DNA from: Bacillota bacterium | GTDB taxonomy: Bacteria; Bacillota_E; Sulfobacillia; Sulfobacillales; Sulfobacillaceae | Length of the DNA: 5,704 bases | NCBI GenBank assembly: GCA_021820645.1 | Contig: JAKADJ010000174.1 | Coordinates: 1 to 5,704, forward strand | Direction: 5' to 3' | Shown: positions 1 through 4,784 of the stretch, piece by piece | Position numbering within the stretch: the first letter of the stretch is position 1 | Layout: the number at the start of each line of letters is the position of its first letter | The notes under the pieces: model-generated | Database searches by the model: none | Seen by the model: the letters and a program-made list of their open reading frames with translations, nothing else | Told to the model about the DNA's origin: nothing | Made by a program: the position numbers and the translations under genes

Positions 1-1237
1 GTAGCCCATCGGATCCGATCATGGTCCAAGGATACCGCAGGACGCGCTCTAAATCCTGGTCGTTCATGCTAAACACGATCATGCTCACCCGAAGATCTTC
101 CTGCAACAGGATATGGAGCAGCGCAGCAATTGGATCCAGTCCTAAAGATTTCGCAGCCTGGCTTAAGGTTTGACCCTCGTAGGCATGGTCGGCGGTGGTA
201 CTAATCAAAATGCCGTCAGCGCCAACGCTGTCCCAGTGATTTTCCCAGCCTGGTAACCCGTCTTCGATATCGCGACGAATTTCGCTTTGGCCGGCCGGAT
301 CTTTAAGCCTTTGTACGGTTGCGAGATGCCCTCCTTCCTCCGCCCATGGAGGCAAACACGCGCTCAACATGGTCGAGGAGGCTGTATAGGGATAGACGTC
401 GAGCCGGACCTCTTGCCCCTCAGCCCGAGCTTGATCCACCTGCCCGAGTGTTTTGACGGTCTTGCCCCAATTCTTCATACCCGCCGCCTTGTGATGGGAG
501 AGTTGAACCGGGACCCGGGCCTCTCTGCCAATAGCCATGGCCTCCGCCACGCTTTCTTCCAGAAGCTCCGATTCACCTCGGAGATGCGATGCGTAGAGTC
601 CGTGCCCCATGTGTTGGCAAAGATCTATAATCTCTTCGGTGGATGTAAAGATCCCCGGTGGATAAATGAGCCCGGTGGAGAGACCAAAGGCTCCGGCCTC
701 GAGCGATTCCCGTAAGGCATCGCGCATGAGCTGGCGCTCTTGATGCGACGGCGGACGATCGGAAAGGCCCATGGCCATAATCCGTACCGTGCCCTGACCC
801 ACCAAGGGGGCTACGTGGGTGATCAATCCGCGTGCCTCGGCACTCTGCCAAAAATCCTCAAAAGATTCTCCGGACCAGTTCGTGTCGGGAAATAATCGGC
901 CCGCGTAGGCGGTCAGGTCTTTCCCAAAAGCCCGAGATCTGGGGGCTAGAGACATCCCGCAATTCCCCGGCACCTCGGTCGTTACTCCTTGCAAAATTTT
1001 AGAGGTATCCGCATGATCGAGGAAAGCCGCATTATCGGCATGGGAATGGACATCGATGAAGCCCGGCGCCAAAACAGATCCCTTGACGTCCACCACTGTG
1101 GCCCCCGACGGGTGCATCTCACCACTCGCCTTAATCCGGGTTATATAGCCGCCCTCCACCCATACTTCGGCCGAATAGGGATCGCGACCGGTGCCATCTA
1201 CAATTACCGCGTTAATAAGGATCATAAGGTGGTCCAT
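1..1237 (-). CDS. N-acyl-D-amino-acid deacylase (D-aminoacylase) family amidohydrolase, C-terminus cut by window edge
   Basis: Metal-dependent amidohydrolase expected to hydrolyse N-acyl-D-amino acids, or related acylated/cyclic amides, to the free D-amino acid and a carboxylate; probably cytoplasmic, as no signal peptide is seen. Translating the minus strand gives 412 uninterrupted codons and the frame is still open at base 1, so about 70-120 C-terminal residues are missing compared with the usual 480-530. Visible signatures: a small N-terminal beta domain (residues 7-57, INAVIVDGTG), the metal motif DVHSHAD (His64, His66), GVTTEVPGNCG with Cys93, GLSTGLIYPPG (185-195), YASHLRGES with His218, QLSHHKAAG with His248/His249, DVYPYTASST (280-289) and MIGSDG with Asp410. 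The Cys-His-His-Asp set matches the zinc ligands known for D-aminoacylases. The start is ATG at 1237, with a G-rich stretch 5 bases upstream; ATG at 1225 lacks one. Divergent from the VKOR homologue. The family is confident; the exact substrate cannot be read from sequence. Confidence 0.93.
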   Translation of the reverse strand, partial: MDHLMILINAVIVDGTGRDPYSAEVWVEGGYITRIKASGEMHPSGATVVDVKGSVLAPGFIDVHSHADNAAFLDHADTSKILQGVTTEVPGNCGMSLAPRSRAFGKDLTAYAGRLFPDTNWSGESFEDFWQSAEARGLITHVAPLVGQGTVRIMAMGLSDRPPSHQERQLMRDALRESLEAGAFGLSTGLIYPPGIFTSTEEIIDLCQHMGHGLYASHLRGESELLEESVAEAMAIGREARVPVQLSHHKAAGMKNWGKTVKTLGQVDQARAEGQEVRLDVYPYTASSTMLSACLPPWAEEGGHLATVQRLKDPAGQSEIRRDIEDGLPGWENHWDSVGADGILISTTADHAYEGQTLSQAAKSLGLDPIAALLHILLQEDLRVSMIVFSMNDQDLERVLRYPWTMIGSDGL

Positions 1238-1242
1238 CAATT

Positions 1243-1251
1243 CCCGCCCCC
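1243..1251 (-). promoter_or_regulatory. G-rich putative ribosome binding site of the D-aminoacylase gene
   Basis: The minus strand reads GGGGGCGGG five bases before ATG 1237. It is not a canonical AGGAGG, but it is the only purine run near either candidate ATG. It therefore favours the upstream start over the in-frame ATG four codons later. Confidence 0.4.
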
Positions 1252-1300
1252 AAAAATAGTATTTCAAACCCAGACTATTCACGTTCTATACTAGGATTCA

Positions 1301-1316
1301 GTGGGTGTGATCCCAC
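1301..1316. repeat. Imperfect inverted repeat GTGGG-6-CCCAC, possible operator
   Basis: Five-base arms GTGGG (1301-1305) and CCCAC (1312-1316) flank TGTGAT. It lies about 65 bases upstream of the D-aminoacylase ATG, where a regulator could act. A dyad this short can arise by chance. Confidence 0.2.
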
Positions 1317-1329
1317 GGTCCGGCCACAT

Positions 1330-1345
1330 TGAGTATATCATCTCA
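1330..1345. repeat. Imperfect AT-rich dyad TGAG-8-CTCA, possible operator or promoter element
   Basis: Four-base arms TGAG (1330-1333) and CTCA (1342-1345) flank TATATCAT, with a central TA also symmetric. It is 13 bases from the dyad ending at 1316. On the minus strand it contains the TATACT hexamer that resembles a -10 box. No matching -35 is well spaced, so the role is speculative. Confidence 0.18.
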
Positions 1346-1500
1346 GATGGAGTGGACCGAGGGTCAAAAGACCTTGTGCGAGGCGATGCCAGGGCCGACT
1401 ACAAAGCCTAGGTGGCGTGATCTAGTCCTCTGTATCGCTACCTTGGCTATCTCGACTAAAGTGACCCTAACCCTGCCCCCTGCCTTGTCGGGGCTCGACG

Positions 1501-1506
1501 AAAGGA
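1501..1506 (+). promoter_or_regulatory. Ribosome binding site that fixes the TTG start of the VKOR gene
   Basis: AAAGGA lies ten bases before TTG 1517. An in-frame TGA stop at 1508-1510 rules out any longer product. The next in-frame ATG (1580) would delete most of the first membrane helix. Confidence 0.6.
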
Positions 1507-1516
1507 TTGAGATACG

Positions 1517-1906
1517 TTGCGCAAACTTTACAACAAAGGTCTCCCTATATTGGTAGCGGCATTGGGGCTCTATTTAACCATGCTCCATTACACGGGAGCT
1601 TCCGTAGCCTGCCCCCCAATCCCGACCACAGGTGAGTTGGTCAACTGCCAAGCGGTATTAACCTCTTCGGGCAGCGTTATTTTAGGCATACCCTTAGCGC
1701 TTTGGGGCAGCCTGTGGGCCCTGGCCAGCCTCGTGCGTCGAGGCCGTAAGATTTGGACCCTGTTCGGAGTTTTAGGACTGGCCTGGGCTTGGACTCACGA
1801 ATGGCAAGTCGGGCATCTCTGTCTTTGGTGCACGGCCATGCAGATTGGGATTCTTCTCATTCTCGCTAATTTTTGGTGGCCGAAGCGGGAGCTCTCAAAT
1901 ACGTAA
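1517..1906 (+). CDS. Vitamin K epoxide reductase (VKOR) family disulfide-forming membrane protein
   Basis: Bacterial VKOR homologues re-oxidise a DsbA-like thiol oxidase and pass the electrons to membrane quinone, doing the job of DsbB. This 129-residue protein has four predicted membrane helices (about 9-28, 52-72, 80-97 and 100-120). The outward loop holds Cys32 (ACPP) and Cys44 (VNCQ), followed by the family stretch LTSSGSVILGIPLALWG (48-64). The redox centre is Cys102-Leu-Trp-Cys105 in helix 4 (HLCLWC). All four cysteines expected for the electron relay are present. Unlike some relatives there is no fused thioredoxin domain, so a separate DsbA-like partner must exist outside the window. 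The start is TTG, with an in-frame stop three codons upstream. The gene is the only plus-strand gene here and converges with the MDR gene, leaving 7 bases between stop codons. Family assignment is strong; partner and substrates are unknown. Confidence 0.92.
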   Translation: MRKLYNKGLPILVAALGLYLTMLHYTGASVACPPIPTTGELVNCQAVLTSSGSVILGIPLALWGSLWALASLVRRGRKIWTLFGVLGLAWAWTHEWQVGHLCLWCTAMQIGILLILANFWWPKRELSNT

Positions 1907-1913
1907 GGCCAGA

Positions 1914-2864
1914 TTATCGAGTCATTGCATGTCGAGAGTCCACCACGATGGCGATCTTCCCCTGAGGGTGGCCTTCTTGGCTTACGCGATGGGCCTCCGC
2001 TATCTCTTCTAGTGAAAATACATGTCCAATAGCAGGCCGCATTTTCCGTTGCGCGAAGAGACGCCCCAGGGCCTCTAACTTTTTGCCATCGGGTTCCAAA
2101 AAGAACCAATGTGCCGCGACTCCGTAGCTTTTGGCTAACTCAGCATCCGGAGGCTTTGCAATCGACACGAGCGTCCCGCCTGGCTTTAGTACCCCGTAGC
2201 TCAGATCTTGAATTTCACCCCCAATAGTGTCTAAAACAAAGTCTACGTTTCGGACAGCCACCGTGAAGGACTCTGCATGGTAATCGATTGTTTGATCCGC
2301 TCCGAGGCTCCTGACATAGTCATGGCGTGCGGCGCTCGCCGTGGTTATAACTTGGGCCCCCAGGGACTTGGCCAGTTGGATCGCATAGCTTCCAACCCCG
2401 CCCCCACCGCCATGAACCAAAACACGTTGGCCGGCTTGAACCTTACCGATTTCGACCAACGCCTCCCACGCCGTGAGCCCCGCTAAGGGAATGCTCGCGG
2501 CTTCTAAAAACGTGAGGTTTGCCGGCTTCAAGGCGACCAACGACTGATCCGCCACGACCAATTCCGCGTAGGTGCCTAATCGATGGGTGGCAGGACGGCT
2601 AAAGACCGTATCCCCGACCTTAAGGCGAGTCACGTCAGAACCCACCTGCTCGATGACTCCCGCCGCATCCCAGCCTAATACGGCTGGGAAATTGGTTGGA
2701 AGCCGGGGTGCCAACCGTCCCAGGCGAACTTTCCAATCGATAGGGTTCACTGACGTCGCATAGACCCTTATTGTGACGTCTTGGGCGCCCATCGCATCGG
2801 GCTCGATTTGTGCCGGATGGAGGACACCCGGGTCCCCATATCCGTCGATGACCATCGCGAACAT
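1914..2864 (-). CDS. Zinc-independent quinone oxidoreductase-like MDR enzyme (NAD(P)H-dependent)
   Basis: Medium-chain dehydrogenase/reductase of the quinone oxidoreductase type, expected to use NADPH or NADH to reduce a quinone, an enal/enone or a similar small molecule in the cytoplasm. In the 316-residue product the N-terminal catalytic GroES-like domain shows SVNPIDWKVRLG (38-49) and LGWDAAGVIEQVG (63-75). ASIPLAGLTAWEAL (123-136) leads into the Rossmann domain, with the coenzyme loop VHGGGGGVGS near 150-159, then DTIGG (212-216) and a C-terminal HPQGKIAIVV (299-308). The Cys/His zinc ligands of alcohol dehydrogenases are absent, which separates it from zinc ADHs. I chose ATG 2864: the Shine-Dalgarno-like run overlaps the alternative GTG 2876, and MFAMVIDGYGDP aligns with the usual MKAxVIDxYGDP start. 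It is the last gene of the minus-strand run, 25 bases after msrA. The true substrate is not predictable. Confidence 0.92.
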   Translation of the reverse strand: MFAMVIDGYGDPGVLHPAQIEPDAMGAQDVTIRVYATSVNPIDWKVRLGRLAPRLPTNFPAVLGWDAAGVIEQVGSDVTRLKVGDTVFSRPATHRLGTYAELVVADQSLVALKPANLTFLEAASIPLAGLTAWEALVEIGKVQAGQRVLVHGGGGGVGSYAIQLAKSLGAQVITTASAARHDYVRSLGADQTIDYHAESFTVAVRNVDFVLDTIGGEIQDLSYGVLKPGGTLVSIAKPPDAELAKSYGVAAHWFFLEPDGKKLEALGRLFAQRKMRPAIGHVFSLEEIAEAHRVSQEGHPQGKIAIVVDSRHAMTR

Positions 2865-2872
2865 AAGAATTA

Positions 2873-2883
2873 CCACCCTTCTT
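2873..2883 (-). promoter_or_regulatory. Ribosome binding site that decides the MDR gene start
   Basis: The minus strand reads AAGAAGGGTGG, ending eight bases before ATG 2864. The GTG at 2876 lies inside this purine run and so cannot be served by it, which supports the shorter product. Confidence 0.55.
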
Positions 2884-2889
2884 GAGACG

Positions 2890-3435
2890 TTACTCTTGAC
2901 CCCAGTGACCTACAATAAACTGGTCGCGGCCCGAACCGCGCCGATACCGCGCATAGTGTGCCTGATTGGTCTTGTAGTAATCCTGGTGGTAGCCTTCCGC
3001 CTCATAAAATGGGCCGGCAGGTAAAATCTCCGTAACAATCGGTGCCTTGAACCGACCACTTTCAGCGAGGGCCGTTTTGGAAGCCAGCGCCTGGTCTCGT
3101 TGTTGGTCACTGGTATAGTAAATGGCCGTTTGATAGGAGTCACCCCTATCGTAAAACTGACCACCGGGATCCGTCGGATCGATCTGGCGCCAAAAAATCT
3201 CAAGAAGTTTGGCATAGGAGATCACTAGCGGATCAAAAACGATGCGCACCGCTTCGCGGTGCCCTGTGGTGTGTGCACATACTTCCTCGTAAGTCGGATT
3301 TTCCGTGTGTCCGCCCGTGTAGCCTGATACCACCTGCACGACCCCGGGCCACGTGTCAAAGGGATGTACCATACACCAAAAACATCCTCCGGCAAAAATT
3401 GCCGTAGCATACTCCCCGGCCTGTATATCGCTCAA
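2890..3435 (-). CDS. msrA: Peptide-methionine (S)-S-oxide reductase MsrA
   Basis: Reduces the S-epimer of methionine sulfoxide in oxidised proteins and free methionine, normally using thioredoxin, in the cytoplasm. At 181 residues it is a full single-domain MsrA. The active-site motif AGGCFWC (15-21) carries catalytic Cys18. It is followed by [18 protein letters not shown] (31-42), [14 protein letters not shown] (46-59), the [21 protein letters not shown] region (86-107) and EGYHQDYY (147-154). The C-terminus has no cysteine, so recycling probably uses Cys21 or Cys53 rather than the C-terminal cysteines of E. coli MsrA. The start is TTG 3435, with AAAGG (3446-3450) ten bases upstream. There is no MsrB domain or msrB neighbour in the window. 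It lies 59 bases after the MFS gene and 25 before the MDR gene, probably on the same transcript. Confidence 0.97.
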   Translation of the reverse strand: MSDIQAGEYATAIFAGGCFWCMVHPFDTWPGVVQVVSGYTGGHTENPTYEEVCAHTTGHREAVRIVFDPLVISYAKLLEIFWRQIDPTDPGGQFYDRGDSYQTAIYYTSDQQRDQALASKTALAESGRFKAPIVTEILPAGPFYEAEGYHQDYYKTNQAHYARYRRGSGRDQFIVGHWGQE

Positions 3436-3445
3436 TCCACTCCCG

Positions 3446-3450
3446 CCTTT
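3446..3450 (-). promoter_or_regulatory. Ribosome binding site for the TTG start of msrA
   Basis: The minus strand reads AAAGG ten bases before TTG 3435, the same spacing seen at the VKOR and MFS starts. A second run, GGGAG (3440-3444), is only four bases away and is less likely to be used. No ATG exists in this frame before the active-site motif. Confidence 0.45.
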
Positions 3451-3494
3451 CGTCCCCCCGGTTATTCTCCAGGTCCTTATTCTTTCATTTTAGC

Positions 3495-4652
3495 CTATTG
3501 TACCCGAGCCAGATTCCTAGTCGGATACCGGCGGTAGACAAAAATCGCTACCAAGAGGCCCATCGCTACTAATGCAGCCGCCATCCACGGCATGAAATGA
3601 GGACCGATCTGGGCTTCGACACTCCCGATTAGGAGACCTCCAATAAATGTGGCTAGCCCGCTGGCTCCGTTGATTAACCCCATCGCGGCCCCATGGATCT
3701 CGCCCGGGACGGATTCGGCGACCGCGCGTTGAATACCGATATTGAGTAAAGGATAGAGCGGCAACGAAAACGCCCCAACCACGATCCAAGTTGTGGGTAC
3801 AATCGACATGATGCTATACATCACGACATAAAAGACTAACACCCGGGTTAAGAGACTCTTCCCTCCAAAGTGGTCCGACCAGCGGCCGATGCGTGGCGCC
3901 ATCACCCATCCGAGCCCCGTACTAATGGCGGCACTCCAACCCACCCAGCCTACGGGAATTTTTAACAGCCGGAGAAAAAGCCCAAAATTGGTAAAGAACC
4001 CTTCATTCCCGGCATAGGCCAAGAAAAATGGTAGCATCAGCAGGACGAGTAATACCCGTTGCTGGGATCTCCCCAATTCCGGTTGATCCGCCTGGTCTTT
4101 TCTCCCCGGTTCCGCCACCATTTGTGGTGATCGGGCCACCACGATCAAGACGAGTCCCAGCAGGATTCCCAAAGACAGCATGAGATCACTATAACTATGG
4201 GCGGACAGATCGTACACGTAGCCGCCCAAAAGACCACCCGCCATCCATCCAGTACTTTGCCACTGCAGTCGGGCGGCTAGGCGACGGCCCATGTCTTGGC
4301 CTTGATGGGTGAGAAAAGCTAGCGTGGCCGGAGCCAGCGCCGAAGAAAACAAGGTAATCCCACTGACGCCGATAATATACTCAAGGGGATCCCGCACCAT
4401 GAATATGGTCAGTCCCGATAACAAATACCCGCCCAGGCCGACCATTGCGAGGGCTCTTAGTCCGGTACGGTGGGCTAATTGACCCCATAACACAGATCCT
4501 ATAAAGGTTGCCAAAGCCGGAATGGCCGCCGCTTGGCTCGAAACCAAATACCCGGCATGAAGGCGTTCATGAAGATAAAGAGGCCCATATCCCAGCAAAA
4601 CCAGCAAGTAAAATGCTTCTATTGCTGATGCGGCAAAGAGGGCACGTCGCAC
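3495..4652 (-). CDS. Major facilitator superfamily (MFS) transporter, 12 helices
   Basis: Secondary carrier of the cytoplasmic membrane; the overall look is of a drug/metabolite exporter, but substrate and direction cannot be read from sequence. The 385-residue product has about twelve hydrophobic segments (near 8-26, 42-60, 66-84, 91-114, 130-147, 156-174, 198-216, 234-252, 267-285, 288-306, 322-342, 354-373). A charged central cytoplasmic loop spans about 175-197 (EPGRKDQADQPELGR). The loop 2-3 signature is GQLAHRTGLR (57-66), with His61 where the family normally has Asp. The matching loop in the second half, GRWSDHFGGKSLL (256-268), keeps the Asp. The start is GTG 4652, with GGAAGGA ten bases upstream and an in-frame TGA three codons before it, so no longer form is possible. 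It follows the ATP-grasp gene by 132 bases and precedes msrA by 59. Confidence 0.9.
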   Translation of the reverse strand: MRRALFAASAIEAFYLLVLLGYGPLYLHERLHAGYLVSSQAAAIPALATFIGSVLWGQLAHRTGLRALAMVGLGGYLLSGLTIFMVRDPLEYIIGVSGITLFSSALAPATLAFLTHQGQDMGRRLAARLQWQSTGWMAGGLLGGYVYDLSAHSYSDLMLSLGILLGLVLIVVARSPQMVAEPGRKDQADQPELGRSQQRVLLVLLMLPFFLAYAGNEGFFTNFGLFLRLLKIPVGWVGWSAAISTGLGWVMAPRIGRWSDHFGGKSLLTRVLVFYVVMYSIMSIVPTTWIVVGAFSLPLYPLLNIGIQRAVAESVPGEIHGAAMGLINGASGLATFIGGLLIGSVEAQIGPHFMPWMAAALVAMGLLVAIFVYRRYPTRNLARVQ

Positions 4653-4784
4653 GGGGATTCAGTCCTTCCGACCTATGGAATCAGGCTCTGTGGCCCGAAC
4701 ATTGGAGTTCACTGGTCTCGCAGGAGGAACCAAGCGCACCCGGGAGGTCCGGTTCACTCGATCTTTTCCTGCCGGGAAAGCCTT
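4653..4784 (-). other. Gap between the ATP-grasp and MFS genes, no clear promoter or terminator
   Basis: These 132 bases are non-coding on the minus strand, and the plus-strand frame crossing them resembles nothing. A long-range 5-bp pairing is possible (GAACC 4727-4731 with GGTTC 4751-4755). A heptamer GTTCACT occurs twice (4707-4713 and 4752-4758). A 5-bp stem TTTCC/GGAAA (4765-4769 with 4775-4779) follows the ATP-grasp stop, but on the transcribed strand no T-run comes after it. Read-through from the ATP-grasp gene into the MFS gene is therefore plausible but unproven. Confidence 0.35.
4663..4669 (-). promoter_or_regulatory. Ribosome binding site that fixes the GTG start of the MFS gene
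   Basis: The minus strand reads GGAAGGA ten bases before GTG 4652. The in-frame TGA within the spacer excludes upstream starts. Confidence 0.6.

Larger units (their letters stand above)
1238..1516. promoter_or_regulatory. Divergent intergenic region between the D-aminoacylase and VKOR genes
   Basis: This 279-base non-coding stretch must hold the promoters for both the leftward amidohydrolase and the rightward VKOR gene. I found no convincing sigma-A type pair on either strand. The closest on the minus strand is TTGACC (1362-1367) with TATACT (1332-1337), but the 24-base spacing is too long. Two imperfect 16-base dyads lie at 1301-1316 and 1330-1345. A 5-bp stem GCCCC/GGGGC (1475-1479 with 1490-1494) sits just ahead of the VKOR ribosome binding site. 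A 75-codon TTG-initiated reading frame (1329-1556) crosses the area, but it has no recognisable domain and overlaps the VKOR start out of frame, so I do not call it. Confidence 0.5.

Noticed and set aside
287..1294. Plus-strand reading frames of 142 and 101 codons, and a minus-strand frame of 92 codons at 573-851
   Set aside because: They lie opposite or out of frame with the amidohydrolase, whose minus-strand frame is open over 412 codons and contains all family motifs. They are shadows.
1332..1367. Minus-strand TTGACC and TATACT as a promoter for the D-aminoacylase gene
   Set aside because: The two hexamers are 24 bases apart, well outside the usual 16-18, and no better -35 partner fits the TATACT.
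1329..1556. 75-codon plus-strand reading frame starting at TTG ahead of the VKOR gene
   Set aside because: There is no ribosome binding site at the TTG and no recognisable domain, and it overlaps the VKOR start in another frame. The sequence looks non-coding.
1907..1913. Bidirectional terminator between the converging VKOR and MDR genes
   Set aside because: Only 7 bases separate the stop codons, and I could not find a stable hairpin with a T-run on either side.
4653..4784. T-box or other riboswitch leader before the MFS gene
   Set aside because: The T-box consensus run (GGTGG.ACCGCG) is missing. The only pairing found is short and could arise by chance, and the region is very short for a leader RNA.
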